This document shows positions 16,507 through 26,998 of a stretch of 64,000 bases of DNA, one piece after another. Position 1 is the first letter of the stretch. Every line of letters starts with the position of its first letter. The position numbers and the translations under genes were made by a program. The stretch lies in NCBI GenBank assembly GCA_029838195.1, contig JALGVJ010000008.1, positions 62,001 through 126,000 on the forward strand. The letters are read 5' to 3'. A model generated the notes under the pieces. It had not been told where the DNA came from. It searched no databases and saw only the letters and a list, made by a program, of their open reading frames with translations. The DNA is from Promethearchaeota archaeon (GTDB lineage: Archaea; Asgardarchaeota; Lokiarchaeia; Sigyniarchaeales; SOKP01).

Positions 16507-19500
16507 ATGCCATTAGATAAAACAATTAAGAAAGCATTGGTTTTGGGCTCAGGAGGAATAAAGATTGGGCAAGCCGGCGAATTTGATTATTCGGGAAGTC
16601 AAGTTCTCAAGGCATTAAAAGAAGAAGGAATTGAAGTCATATTAATTAATCCCAATATTGCCACGATTCAAACAGATCCTCAATTATCTGATAAGGTATA
16701 TCTTCTGCCCTTAAATGTAAACTATGTCGAGGAAGTTATAAAAAAAGAAAGACCGGATGGAATTTTATTGTCATTTGGCGGACAAACCGCTTTAAACGTG
16801 GGAGTTGAGCTTAAAGAACAAGGCATTTTAGAAAAACATGGTGTAAGAGTTATGGGGACACCTATTGAAGCAATTGAGGCTACTGAAGATCGTGATCTAT
16901 TCGTTAAAGCCATGATGCGAGCTAATGCGAAAGTTTGCAGGAGTAAAGCTGTTAATTCTTATAGTGAAGCGATTAAAGTAGCAAAAAGTTTTGGATTTCC
17001 GTTAATGATTCGAGTAGCATATACTTTAGGAGGCAGGGGATCTGGAATTGTTAATAACATGAAAGAGTTTGAAAAGGTGGCTAAAAGAGGACTTGCGCAA
17101 TCAAGAATTAATCAGATTTTAATTGAAGAATCAATTTGGGGTTGGAAGGAGATTGAATATGAAGTGGTAAGAGATGCTGCAGATAATTGTTTTATAAATT
17201 GTAACATGGAAAATTTCGATCCCGTAGGGATTCATACTGGTGAAAGCATTGTTATTGCTCCGAGTCAAACCCTCACGAATGAAGAATATCACATGCTCCG
17301 CTCGGCTTCTATAAGAATTATTAGAAGTCTTGGAATTATTGGAGAATGCAATATTCAATATGGACTAGATCCTAATTCAAAAGAATTTCGAGTCATCGAA
17401 GTAAATGCACGCCTTTCTCGCTCTTCAGCATTAGCCTCTAAAGCAACAGGCTATCCTCTGGCATATATTGCCGCTAAATTAGCCATTGGGTATACCTTGC
17501 CAGAATTAAAGAATAAAATCACGGGCATTACAACCGCATGTTTTGAGCCTGCTTTAGATTATGTGGTATTAAAAATCCCCCGGTGGGACCTCACAAAATT
17601 CAAGAGGGTAGATAGAATGATTGGAAGCCAAATGAAATCTGTTGGAGAAGTAATGGCCATAGGTAGAACTTTTGAAGAAGCTGTCCAAAAAGCCATTAGA
17701 ATGCTAGATATTGGAATGAAAGGATTTGTTGCGAATGATCTAAAGCCCATTGAAGATATCGATGAATTAAAGTTCGTGTTGAAAAATCCTACTGATCTGA
17801 GATTATTTAGAATTGCAGAAGCTATTAAACGGGGACTTTCAATAGATGAAATTTATCGCTTGACCCGAATAGATAAATGGTTCTTATATAAATTAAAAAA
17901 TATCATCGATATAGAACTACAGTTAAAAAAATTAAATATTTTAAAAACTCCTCGTGAGGAATTAAAATATTGGTTTACACGGGCCAAGCGCTTTGGATTT
18001 TCTGATGGACAAATTGCTAAAATTTTAAATGTCGATACGATTAAAATTAGAAATTTAAGAAAAAACTTGAAAATCCAGCCATTCGTCAAGCAAATCGACA
18101 CTCTTGCGGCAGAATGGCCCGCACGGACTAATTATCTTTATTTAACCTATAGTGCCGCGGAACATGACATTGATTTTGAAAAAGAACGACAACAAAATGA
18201 TTTGCGCAAGGTAATCGTGCTCGGAAGTGGAACATATAGAATTGGGGCCAGTGTCGAATTCGATTGGGGCTCAGTAAATTGTTTATGGGGGTTGAAAAAA
18301 TTAGGAATTAATCAAGCGATAATGATTAATTACAATCCGGAAACCGTATCTACTGATTATGATATTTCAGATAAGTTGTACTTTGAAGAGCTCTCCGGTG
18401 AACGAGTTATTGATATTTGCGAATATGAAAAGGCATATGGAATCATAGTGAGTGTCGGAGGGCAAATCGCTAATAATTTAGCATCTAAATTCTCAAAATA
18501 TTCTGAAGTCTTCAGGAAAACAAACTTAAACATATTAGGAACGCATGGAAGTCGAATCGATATGGCAGAAGATCGCTCAAAATTTAGTAAATTGTTAGAC
18601 CAATTAGGAATTAAACAACCTGAGTGGAATGTTTTAATTGATAAAGAAGAGGCAATTAAATTTGCCAAGAAAGTAGGCTTTCCCGTTCTCGTTCGCCCTT
18701 CTTATGTATTAAGTGGGGCTGCAATGAGAGTATCTTACGATGAAAATACTTTAAAAGATACCTTGGAACTCGCAGCAGCCGTCTCAAGAGAATATCCCGT
18801 AGTTATTACAAAATTTTTTACTAACGCACGTGAAGTAGAATGTGATGGAATCTGTGATGGACAAAACGTGTTTATTGGAGCCATAGTTGAACATATAGAA
18901 AATGCGGGCATTCATTCTGGGGATGCAACCATGACCATTGGTCATTATACCATTTCAAAGAATGTTATCGAAACCATTGAAGATTATACTCAAAGAATTG
19001 CTAAAGCTTTGCAAATCCATGGCCCCTTTAACATTCAATATTTAGTAAAAGATGAAATGGTATATGTTATTGAATGTAATCTTCGCTCTAGTCGAAGCAT
19101 GCCTTATGTATCGAAAACTAGAGGAATAAATCTAATGAGACTTGCGGCCGAAGTATTTCTCGGGAAAAAAATACCTGAACGCTTATTACACATGCCTTAT
19201 GGAGAATATGTCTCTGTTAAAGCCCCCATATTTTCCTTCATGCGATTAGACAAGGCTGATCCCGTTTTGGGTGTGGAAATGGCAAGTACGGGAGAAGTTG
19301 CGTGTCTTGGAGATACATTTTCAGAAGCACTCCTAAAAGCTCTCGAAGCCGCTGAAATGAAAATCCCCATCCATGGAGGTAATGTATTCATTTCTGTAGG
19401 AGGAGAAACACTAAAGCAACAAATCATTCCTTTAGCAAAAATGTTAAAGGCTCTTGGATTTAAGATATTCGCAACGGAAGACACTGCTCAAGTATTAAAA

Positions 19501-19821
19501 ATAAACGGTATTTATGCTGTGAAGCTATATAAAATTCATGAAGCAGGAATGGAACCCAATATCATGGAATGCCTCCAAAATGGTGCGATTGATTTAGTCA
19601 TCAATATTCCTCATCCAAACACTACAGAAGAAAAATTTAGAACAATTTTGGAGGATGAATATAAAATCAGGAGATTATCTGTAGATTATAACATCCCAGT
19701 ATTCGTAAACTTACAATTGGCAGCGGCTGTCATTAGTGCGATTGAAAAAATGCGCAGAAAGCAATTCGATATTAAATCTCTTAATGAGTACCATGAAACT
19801 TTAGAAGAAATTTATTGGTAG
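16507..19821 (+). CDS. carB: Carbamoyl-phosphate synthase large subunit
   Basis: 1104 residues from ATG 16507, preceded by AAAAGGTC 8 bases upstream. An in-frame GTG start 90 bases earlier adds a non-homologous tail and is not preferred. CarB makes carbamoyl phosphate from bicarbonate, ammonia and two ATP. The first synthetase half starts KALVLGSGGIKIGQAGEFDY and contains the ATP-grasp signature EVNARLSRSSALASKATGYP. The second half starts IVLGSGTYRIGASVEFDWG and contains ECNLRSSRSMPYVSKT. The two halves are the known internal duplication. The C-terminal MGS-like allosteric domain (KALGFKIFATEDTAQVL) is present. It is divergent from the phosphomevalonate dehydratase genes. Confidence 0.95.
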   Translation: MPLDKTIKKALVLGSGGIKIGQAGEFDYSGSQVLKALKEEGIEVILINPNIATIQTDPQLSDKVYLLPLNVNYVEEVIKKERPDGILLSFGGQTALNVGVELKEQGILEKHGVRVMGTPIEAIEATEDRDLFVKAMMRANAKVCRSKAVNSYSEAIKVAKSFGFPLMIRVAYTLGGRGSGIVNNMKEFEKVAKRGLAQSRINQILIEESIWGWKEIEYEVVRDAADNCFINCNMENFDPVGIHTGESIVIAPSQTLTNEEYHMLRSASIRIIRSLGIIGECNIQYGLDPNSKEFRVIEVNARLSRSSALASKATGYPLAYIAAKLAIGYTLPELKNKITGITTACFEPALDYVVLKIPRWDLTKFKRVDRMIGSQMKSVGEVMAIGRTFEEAVQKAIRMLDIGMKGFVANDLKPIEDIDELKFVLKNPTDLRLFRIAEAIKRGLSIDEIYRLTRIDKWFLYKLKNIIDIELQLKKLNILKTPREELKYWFTRAKRFGFSDGQIAKILNVDTIKIRNLRKNLKIQPFVKQIDTLAAEWPARTNYLYLTYSAAEHDIDFEKERQQNDLRKVIVLGSGTYRIGASVEFDWGSVNCLWGLKKLGINQAIMINYNPETVSTDYDISDKLYFEELSGERVIDICEYEKAYGIIVSVGGQIANNLASKFSKYSEVFRKTNLNILGTHGSRIDMAEDRSKFSKLLDQLGIKQPEWNVLIDKEEAIKFAKKVGFPVLVRPSYVLSGAAMRVSYDENTLKDTLELAAAVSREYPVVITKFFTNAREVECDGICDGQNVFIGAIVEHIENAGIHSGDATMTIGHYTISKNVIETIEDYTQRIAKALQIHGPFNIQYLVKDEMVYVIECNLRSSRSMPYVSKTRGINLMRLAAEVFLGKKIPERLLHMPYGEYVSVKAPIFSFMRLDKADPVLGVEMASTGEVACLGDTFSEALLKALEAAEMKIPIHGGNVFISVGGETLKQQIIPLAKMLKALGFKIFATEDTAQVLKINGIYAVKLYKIHEAGMEPNIMECLQNGAIDLVINIPHPNTTEEKFRTILEDEYKIRRLSVDYNIPVFVNLQLAAAVISAIEKMRRKQFDIKSLNEYHETLEEIYW

Positions 19822-20064
19822 CTCCTACATGACCAAATAATATAGGATTAAAAATTTTACCGCTTATTTTCTTAAAAAATTCAAATTTTAATATGAGAGA
19901 TCCTGATCAATTACACGGCAATCTCTCTTTAATTGTTCCATGGAACGTGAAAGGGCAAGAATTATAAATGCCACCTATTTTTTTTCAATGGAGCTTGATT
20001 TAATGTTAAAATTTTTATAAATGAAAAAAAAAAATATATATTAATAAATAAGCCTTCATGAACC

Positions 20065-20727
20065 ATGAATCTTAAAGGATGGAAAAATAAAGCCTATCTT
20101 TTCATTATTATTGGAGGAATTCAATATATTATCTTAATTCTAATCGCAACCATGTTTTATGCTGGTGGTACTAAAAGTAATCCTGGACGGCCAGGATATT
20201 CTTTTTGGTCAAATAGCTTGAGTGATCTGGGGAGAACTATTGCCTATTCAGGAATTCACAACACCACTTCAATGATAATATTTACCATTACATTGACCAT
20301 TTGGGGAAGTTCGCTCATTCCATTTTTTTTAGCCTATCAATCTTTTTTCAAGGAAGAGAAAAAACAAAAAATTAGTAGCCGTCTTGGAAGTATATTTGGA
20401 ATGATCGCAGGGGTTTGTTTAATAGGGATCGCTTTTACTCCCGCAGATATTCTAATTGCCCCACACATGATCTTTGTATATATTGGGTATACAGCTATTT
20501 TATTAGTGGGCATCTCTTACACGGTTGCTGTATTTTTAAATAAAAATTTTCCAAGAATTTATTTTTATATCTTTCTTATTTTCACGATAATATTTTACGT
20601 TACAGTTTCAATCGCATTAATTGGTTTAAGTGGGAGTGAAACACTTTTAGCCACCGGACAAAAAATTGGACGCTTTTCAACGGTTGCTTGTTTCGCAATT
20701 GCTGGATATGGTGCCTTAAAACGATAA
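20065..20727 (+). CDS. DUF998 family membrane protein
   Basis: 220-residue integral membrane protein with six likely helices near residues 10-32, 68-92, 108-128, 134-154, 160-184 and 192-215. Between helices 1 and 2 it carries the DUF998 hallmark SFWSNSLSDLGR. Family members occur in archaea and bacteria and have no settled function. A role in membrane stress or lipid metabolism is sometimes guessed. It stands alone between carB and the convergent M20 hydrolase gene. Confidence 0.8.
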   Translation: MNLKGWKNKAYLFIIIGGIQYIILILIATMFYAGGTKSNPGRPGYSFWSNSLSDLGRTIAYSGIHNTTSMIIFTITLTIWGSSLIPFFLAYQSFFKEEKKQKISSRLGSIFGMIAGVCLIGIAFTPADILIAPHMIFVYIGYTAILLVGISYTVAVFLNKNFPRIYFYIFLIFTIIFYVTVSIALIGLSGSETLLATGQKIGRFSTVACFAIAGYGALKR

Positions 20728-20733
20728 GATTGC

Positions 20734-20757
20734 TTTTTTATTTATTTTTTTTTTTCT
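20734..20757 (+). terminator. T-rich terminator after the DUF998 gene
   Basis: A run of about 22 T residues broken by two A lies 7 bases after the stop codon. Archaeal RNA polymerase terminates at such T-tracts without needing a hairpin. Confidence 0.5.
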
Positions 20758-20805
20758 TGATATAATCCATCTTATAATTAAAGGAAAAAATTTTAGTGAT
20801 TAGAA

Positions 20806-20821
20806 GCGAACTTCAGTTCGC
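20806..20821. repeat. Perfect 6-bp hairpin with 4-base loop
   Basis: GCGAAC, loop TTCA, GTTCGC. It is one of the few GC-containing palindromes in an otherwise AT-rich spacer, followed by AAGGAA and a T-tract. It may be a bidirectional termination or processing hairpin between convergent genes. The same GCGAA core recurs in TTCGCTTCG about 30 bases downstream. Confidence 0.45.
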
Positions 20822-21019
20822 AAGGAATTTTTTTTATTTTTTATAAATTTTCGCTTCGATTCTGTACATGATGATAATATTTGACCTGTTTTTAATAAAT
20901 TAGGGTTTCTGTTTTTTATTTTGGAAATTAAAGAATGAATTGTTTAAGAAAAAAAGATGTTCTATTAGAATAAATTAAAAAAAGTTAGACCACTAATTTG
21001 AAGTTTTTTTAATAATTAC

Positions 21020-22471
21020 CTATTCTTGGGAAATAAATCTCTTATCAGTTAATCTGTGAAAGGGAATTTTATAGCCCTCGGGAAATGGACTCTCGTAAAC
21101 CTTCCCCTTTAAATCTTTTTTGAATTCTTTTTTAGCTTCCTTGACTAACTCGGGATTCCTCATGAAATCTAAAGCTGTATACGCCAATACTTTGGAAGCA
21201 GCAAGCATGCCTTTATGGCCAATACTCATCCCTGCCGTCGCTACATTCTGCCAACAATGTCCTAATGCTCCCATTACATAGCATGTCATCACGAATTGCC
21301 CTAAAGGAGTGACCCAAGAGACATCTCCTACATCTGTTGACCCCGGCGCTACTTTTCCTTTATCAAAATCCGCTATTATTGCGGGAAATAAGGGCTGACT
21401 AAATAATTGAGTTGCTAATTCTTTATACTTCTCAGGTACTAAACTCATTATTCCATCCATGGCTGTAGAGGGGATGGTTTTTTTTAATTTCTGAGCAAAT
21501 TCTTGCTCTTCTTTATTAAAACGAGGTGCCCCCACTATTTTCATATTTTTATGAATGACTTTACAAACCACTTCATTATGGATGGGATTATATAATCCTC
21601 CAAGATAATCAATTTCAACCTTTGTTTCGGTCATCAGGGTGGCACCCTTGGCAATATTTACCAATCGATGATAAATCTCATCGACTTGATATCTTTGCGG
21701 AGCTCGAATAAAATAATATACCTCTGCCTCCTCAGGTACCACGTTTGGCGCTTTTCCTCCATTGGTTATGATATAATGAAGCCGTGCATCGGGAATGATG
21801 TGTTCTCTCAAATAATTAGCACCCACGTTCATTAATTCTACCGCATCTAAGGCACTGCGCCCATTATACGGGTCAGCGGCAGCATGGGCTGCTCGCCCCT
21901 TGAACTTAAAAATAGCGGAATCTAAAGCTAAACAAGACGTTAGCATCACTGCGTTAAGATAAAAAGGATGCCAAGTGAGCGTAATGTCTACATCATCAAA
22001 TAATTTACCCGGATGAATCATGTAACCCTTACTATTAAATGATTCTTCAGCCGGACATCCATAATATCTAATGGTACCGTTTACCTCGCCCGCGTCTATT
22101 GCTTCTTTTACTGCTAAAACGGCAGCCAGCGCCCCGATTCCTAAAAGGTTATGCCCGCAGCCGTGTCCAGGGGCTCCCTCTTTTAACGGTTTTCGAATAG
22201 GTTCTGCGGCTTGACTCATTCCAGGTAAGGCATCATATTCTCCTAAAATTGCAATAATTGGTTTTCCTTCCCCGTAACTTGCTGATATGGCTGTTGATAA
22301 TTCTAATACACCTAATTGTACAGAAAATCCCGCCTCTTTTAAAGCATTTTCTATTAATTTTGAAGTTTTATACTCCTGCAATCCCGTTTCAGCAAACTGC
22401 CATGCCTGATTACTAAGGAATATGAATTTTTCCTTGTTATTTTTAATCCATTTTCCGTACTTTTTCCACAA
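21020..22471 (-). CDS. M20 amidohydrolase (AbgB-like)
   Basis: 483-residue metal-dependent amidohydrolase of the M20 peptidase family, closest by pattern to the p-aminobenzoyl-glutamate hydrolase B group. Metal-ligand regions are visible: ILGEYDALPG near 75, GHGCGHNLLGIG near 105, and CPAEESFNSKG near 138. The lid/dimerisation domain contains GRAAHAAADPYNGRSALDAV near 195. The late region STDVGDVSWVTP near 378 is typical of AbgB. The start is TTG at complement 22471, since AAAGGTTAA lies just ahead and no ATG is close. It would hydrolyse an N-acyl or aminobenzoyl amino acid and is divergent from a D-aminoacylase-type gene that may act on similar compounds. Confidence 0.85.
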   Translation of the reverse strand: MWKKYGKWIKNNKEKFIFLSNQAWQFAETGLQEYKTSKLIENALKEAGFSVQLGVLELSTAISASYGEGKPIIAILGEYDALPGMSQAAEPIRKPLKEGAPGHGCGHNLLGIGALAAVLAVKEAIDAGEVNGTIRYYGCPAEESFNSKGYMIHPGKLFDDVDITLTWHPFYLNAVMLTSCLALDSAIFKFKGRAAHAAADPYNGRSALDAVELMNVGANYLREHIIPDARLHYIITNGGKAPNVVPEEAEVYYFIRAPQRYQVDEIYHRLVNIAKGATLMTETKVEIDYLGGLYNPIHNEVVCKVIHKNMKIVGAPRFNKEEQEFAQKLKKTIPSTAMDGIMSLVPEKYKELATQLFSQPLFPAIIADFDKGKVAPGSTDVGDVSWVTPLGQFVMTCYVMGALGHCWQNVATAGMSIGHKGMLAASKVLAYTALDFMRNPELVKEAKKEFKKDLKGKVYESPFPEGYKIPFHRLTDKRFISQE

Positions 22472-22715
22472 TTAACCTTTTCACCACTCGAATAAAATTC
22501 AATCTTTCGTGTTTCCCTTGAACATAAAACGGTTTTTAATTAAAACCTTTGCTTTTAAATTTTTTTTAACTCTCTAATGCATTACTTAACAAGTCATTTT
22601 GCTCATTCATTCATTATAAAATACTTGAAATTATTCATGTTATTGATTTGGAATAAGCTTTTTAATGATGGCAATGTATTTTTATCTATTAATCATGTTA
22701 AATGAATGAATTAAA

Positions 22716-24356
22716 ATGAATGAGATTTTAATTAAGCAAGGAACAATAATCGATGGAACTGGTGCAAGATCTTATAAAGCAGATGTATTAATAAGGGGGG
22801 ATCTCATAGCAAAAATAGGAAATCTTGAAAATCTTTCCATTTCTAAGAAGATCAAAGCCGAAGGATTAGTCGTGAGTCCTGGTTTCATGGATGTGCATTC
22901 TCATTTAGGTTTTTTGATGGCTTCCCCTCGACATTCCAAATTATTAGAAAATTGGACACGACAAGGCGTCACTACGATTGTTTCAGGAAATTGTGGATAT
23001 AGTCCCGCTCCTATTAATCCGGAGATGCTACCAGATTTAGAAAAATATTGGTATTTTGCCTTTCCAAAGGAAGGATTGCAGTTTAACTGGAAAACCATGG
23101 AAGATTTTTTTAATTATTTAGAAAAGAAGGGAATCTCTCATAATTTAGCCATGCTAACTGGACACAATACGTTAAGAGCAAATGTCATGGGATTTGAGAA
23201 TCGATCTCCCTCAAAAAGGGAAATGGATGAAATGAAGGAAATGCTGGAAGAATCGATTCGAGCTGGCTCAATTGGTCTTTCCTTAGGATTAGATTATGTT
23301 CCGGGAATCTTTTCGAAAACTGAGGAGCTCATGGAATTAGCTTCGGTATTAACGCCTTTTCAAGCACCTTTGGTTCCACATGCTAGAGGTTTTTTAGGAA
23401 ATTTATTTACCCAAGGAATGAGAGAAATTATTGAAATTGCTGAAAAGAACAAGATTCCATTACACATTTCCCATCATGCGGGAGGAGGGGTAAGCAGAGC
23501 ACGAAAAATTATTTCAGAAGAAATAATAGAAGCAATCCAAAGAGGGGTAAAAATTAGCCATGATAACATTCCCTTTCCCAATGCTTCAACCACCGTACTA
23601 AACCTATTTCCTCCTTGGGCATTTAGCGGTGGAATGAAAGAATTTTTTAATCGCTTGAAAGATGCTAATATTAGAGAGCAAATCAAAAAAGAAATGAGTA
23701 GCTTCACTCCAAAATGGCCTCCTTGGGAATATAAGTGGTGGACCCATAGAGGATTTAACAAGAATCTTTTCATCTTCGGACTCACCAAAAAAGAAAATCA
23801 TCGATTAAATCACAAGAAATTATTTGAGATTGCTGACATTCTTAATAAAGACCCCGCGGATGCATTAATTGATTTGGTTCTTAGTGAAGATGGCAAAATT
23901 TTTTATATTAGCGGTCAATTTGATAGTCCTCTGGGGGAAGATTATGTTAAAACCATCATATCTGATCCAAATTGTTCAATAGGCACTGATATCGTGGGAC
24001 TCGATTTTAATACCATTTCTCCCGTGATAAACGGCGCATTTACGAAAATCGTGGGAAACTATGTTCGAGAAGAAAAATTATTTTCATTGGAAGAAGCCGT
24101 ACGTAAAATCACATCATTACCCGCTTCTCAAATGCAAATCGAAAATAGAGGGGTAATAAAAGAAGGGTTTCATGCTGATATAACAATATTCGATCCGGCC
24201 ACTATCAGTTGCACAGCTTCGTATAAAAACCCTCATGTACCTCCAGAAGGAATTGAACATGTCATTATTAATGGGCAAATAATATATGAGCAAGGAATCT
24301 ATTATAATAATGTATTAGCCGGAAAAGTTTTAAGAAAAAATTACTCGTTTTCATGA
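22716..24356 (+). CDS. N-acyl-D-amino-acid deacylase-like amidohydrolase
   Basis: 546 residues of the amidohydrolase superfamily, matching the D-aminoacylase / dihydroorotase-like group. It begins ILIKQGTIIDGTGA. The metal site is DVHSHLGF near 66. Further features are TTIVSGNCGYSPAP near 90, HISHHAGGG near 250 and a late aspartate in IGTDIVGLD near 425. The closing strand HADITIFDPATI near 487 is the typical composite domain. It would deacylate N-acyl-D-amino acids or a related amide. It is divergent from the M20 amidohydrolase with a 244-base spacer, so the two could share regulation in N-acyl amino acid salvage (inference). Confidence 0.82.
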   Translation: MNEILIKQGTIIDGTGARSYKADVLIRGDLIAKIGNLENLSISKKIKAEGLVVSPGFMDVHSHLGFLMASPRHSKLLENWTRQGVTTIVSGNCGYSPAPINPEMLPDLEKYWYFAFPKEGLQFNWKTMEDFFNYLEKKGISHNLAMLTGHNTLRANVMGFENRSPSKREMDEMKEMLEESIRAGSIGLSLGLDYVPGIFSKTEELMELASVLTPFQAPLVPHARGFLGNLFTQGMREIIEIAEKNKIPLHISHHAGGGVSRARKIISEEIIEAIQRGVKISHDNIPFPNASTTVLNLFPPWAFSGGMKEFFNRLKDANIREQIKKEMSSFTPKWPPWEYKWWTHRGFNKNLFIFGLTKKENHRLNHKKLFEIADILNKDPADALIDLVLSEDGKIFYISGQFDSPLGEDYVKTIISDPNCSIGTDIVGLDFNTISPVINGAFTKIVGNYVREEKLFSLEEAVRKITSLPASQMQIENRGVIKEGFHADITIFDPATISCTASYKNPHVPPEGIEHVIINGQIIYEQGIYYNNVLAGKVLRKNYSFS

Positions 24357-24422
24357 TCAAGGGGGATATCTCTTGTAAAAAAGCGTCTATAAATTAAGAT
24401 TTAAAAAAAGTTCTTTTTTTAT

Positions 24423-24536
24423 GATATTGCTGGTATTCTTAAAGGGCGAGAAGTTATCGGAATTAAAACATCGTGTTTTAACGACGATTTTAAAGGAAAA
24501 ATCATTCATGTTTCAAATGAGCACTATTATTTATAA
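24423..24536 (+). pseudogene. Short coding-like remnant
   Basis: A frame open from TAA at about 24408 to TAA 24534-24536 reads DIAGILKGREVIGIKTSCF and then NDDFKGKIIHVSNEHYYL. It looks protein-like but has no start codon or ribosome site. A second frame with an ATG at 24421 (57 codons) overlaps it and looks less protein-like. I cannot name a family. The rest of the 308-base spacer before the helicase gene shows nothing. Confidence 0.25.
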
Positions 24537-24665
24537 AAATAAATTCAAGAAATTTCATTTCCAATTATTGGAATTATACGTAAATTAGTTTTTATATCAC
24601 GGACTAATATTATAAAAAGAAAAATAGAATCGATTTCAATATAAACAAATTTCCAATTCGTATTA

Positions 24666-26792
24666 ATGTCGATAAAAAAGAAGGCTGAAGATGAGGAGGA
24701 AATCCATGTTTTCGAATTTTACGAGGTAGATCATGAACCTTCTCTTGAATTTAAAGATATTGCCAGGGCCAAATATAATGAAATTGATTTTGAAAACGAT
24801 CTGAATGAAGAGCAACTAACCATCATTAATAATCTTAAAGGTCCCATGCTTGTCATCGCTGGTGCAGGTTCAGGAAAGACAAGAACTATTGTCTATGCGG
24901 TGGCTAAGTTATTGTTATCAGGAGTCAAGCCCTCAGAAATCATGCTTGTTACGTTCACGAATAAAGCGGCTAATGAAATGATTAAAAGAGTGGAAACCCT
25001 TTTAGGAGAGCGCCCAAAAGGGATGTGGGCGGGTACATTTCATGCTTTAGCAAATCGATTTCTAAGAATTTACTCAAAAACAATAGGAATTAAACCAAAT
25101 TATGTCATCATGGATGAAAGCGATTCGGTAGCCCTCATGAAATTATCCATTGATTTAGCCAACGTGTCAGAAATTGAAGAACGATTTCCCTCTTCCAAAG
25201 TTGCGAAAAGCATCCTTTCTTATTCCATTAATTGTAATAAAACGATTAAGGATGTCATTCTATGGAAATATTCAAATTTCGATAATCCTAAAATCATTTT
25301 GAAGCTAGAAGAAGTTTATAAAATCTACAAGAAGAAAAAAGCAGAAGCTGGATTATTAGATTTTGATGATCTGTTAGTTTTTTGGAATCAGTTATTATCA
25401 GAAAAAAAAGTGGCTCAGTTAATTGCTAAAAACATCAAATACATATTGGTAGATGAGTATCAAGATACAAATTACATTCAAGATGAGATCATTTATAAGA
25501 TAATCTCACTTAATCCCGAGCGGAATATTATAGTAGTGGGAGATGATGCTCAAAGTATTTATGCCTTTCGAGGGGCTAATTACGAAAACATTTTGAATTT
25601 CCCAAAAAAACATGCAGATTGTAAGATTTATTACATCACGTATAATTATAGAAGCATTCCCGAGATATTAGAATTGGCAAATGATTCCATAGACCATAAC
25701 ATGCGCCAGTTTAAAAAAAACATGCGCCCCACGAAACCTTCCGGCATTAAGCCTTTTCATGTTCAAGTAGCGGATGATGATGAACAAGCTCTATTTATCG
25801 CTAATCAAGTTTTAAAATTGCTTTCTGAGGGTTATGAATTAAATGAAATAGCGATTTTATGCAGAGCGGCCTTTCATACATTTAAAATTGAAATGCAATT
25901 GAGAGCAAAGAACATTCCTTTTGAAGTGCGGGCAGGGGTTGCTTTTTTTGAAAGGGCCCATGTTAAAGATGTATTAGCTCACCTCCACTTGATTGAAAAT
26001 CCACATGATGAGTTGTCGTGGCATCGAATATTTTCTATGATTCAAGGAATTGGATCCTCTTCAGCTGTAAAAATTTTTACAGCCCTCTTGAATATCGAAA
26101 ATCCCATTGAACAACTCTGTTCCAAGGAATTTTATTCCACACATTTAAAAGGTGAAAGAATTCCTCAAAAAGGCATTAAGAACCTCATGAACCACGTTGC
26201 TAACATGAGACATTTTAGTTCTGAGGATAGACCCGAAGAACTGATAGTAACGATCAGTAAGTTTCTCGAATCTTACATTCAAGCTCGTTACGAAAATTGG
26301 CAAGATAGAATGGATGATCTAAAACAACTAGCAATATATGCACAAAATTATGATTCTGTTAAACGATTTTTGGACAGTTTAGCTCTTAATCGCTCCACTA
26401 TTGAAGCCAAAAGGTGGTTATTAGGGGACCAATCGGAAGAAAAAGCGCCTTTAATCATATCGACCATTCATCGTGCTAAAGGCTTGGAGTGGCGAGTAGT
26501 ATTTATTCCCATGTTGTGTGAGGGATTTTTTCCTTCCTCTCGTGTGTATGGAGATGGAGAGGCATTTGAAGAAGAGCGAAGAGTTTTTTATGTTGCTGCC
26601 ACTAGGGCAAAAGAGAAACTTTATCTCATCACACCAGCCATGATTCGAGGGTTTAGAGGATACGATATTCATGGTACATCTCAATTCATTTCTGAATTAA
26701 ATCCACGCGTGTATAAAAAAGCTACGGTAAGATTTGATTCGAAGGAAAATGAAAAAAATATAGGATTCACGTCCGCAGCGGATTTATTATGA
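24666..26792 (+). CDS. UvrD/PcrA-type superfamily 1 DNA helicase
   Basis: 708 residues, a 3'-5' DNA helicase of the UvrD/Rep/PcrA class, acting in repair or fork restart. Motifs in order: Walker A VIAGAGSGKTRTI near 64, TFTNKAANEM near 97, GTFHALANRF near 123, Walker B VDEYQDTNYIQ near 262, motif III VVGDDAQSIYAFRG near 291, motif IV TYNYRS near 326, motif V STIHRAKGLEW near 600, and motif VI ERRVFYVAATRAKEKL near 640. A 45-residue acidic N-terminal extension precedes the helicase core. The type is typical of bacteria and patchy in archaea, so transfer is possible. It is a single gene with no nuclease partner nearby. Confidence 0.92.
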   Translation: MSIKKKAEDEEEIHVFEFYEVDHEPSLEFKDIARAKYNEIDFENDLNEEQLTIINNLKGPMLVIAGAGSGKTRTIVYAVAKLLLSGVKPSEIMLVTFTNKAANEMIKRVETLLGERPKGMWAGTFHALANRFLRIYSKTIGIKPNYVIMDESDSVALMKLSIDLANVSEIEERFPSSKVAKSILSYSINCNKTIKDVILWKYSNFDNPKIILKLEEVYKIYKKKKAEAGLLDFDDLLVFWNQLLSEKKVAQLIAKNIKYILVDEYQDTNYIQDEIIYKIISLNPERNIIVVGDDAQSIYAFRGANYENILNFPKKHADCKIYYITYNYRSIPEILELANDSIDHNMRQFKKNMRPTKPSGIKPFHVQVADDDEQALFIANQVLKLLSEGYELNEIAILCRAAFHTFKIEMQLRAKNIPFEVRAGVAFFERAHVKDVLAHLHLIENPHDELSWHRIFSMIQGIGSSSAVKIFTALLNIENPIEQLCSKEFYSTHLKGERIPQKGIKNLMNHVANMRHFSSEDRPEELIVTISKFLESYIQARYENWQDRMDDLKQLAIYAQNYDSVKRFLDSLALNRSTIEAKRWLLGDQSEEKAPLIISTIHRAKGLEWRVVFIPMLCEGFFPSSRVYGDGEAFEEERRVFYVAATRAKEKLYLITPAMIRGFRGYDIHGTSQFISELNPRVYKKATVRFDSKENEKNIGFTSAADLL

Positions 26793-26998
26793 TTTTTTTC
26801 GAAATAACTTCAAAAATTATTAAAAACGTATTAAACGAAAATTAGAAATTATCCTGGATAATTATTTAAAAATAAACTTTTATGAGTAATTTTAAAAATT
26901 CAAAAGGAATCATTAGATCTCATTAATTAATCTCTTACTTTATCGTTCTTGACCATCATGTTAGCGGTCAAGAAGTTCAATATCTAATTAATCAGCTT

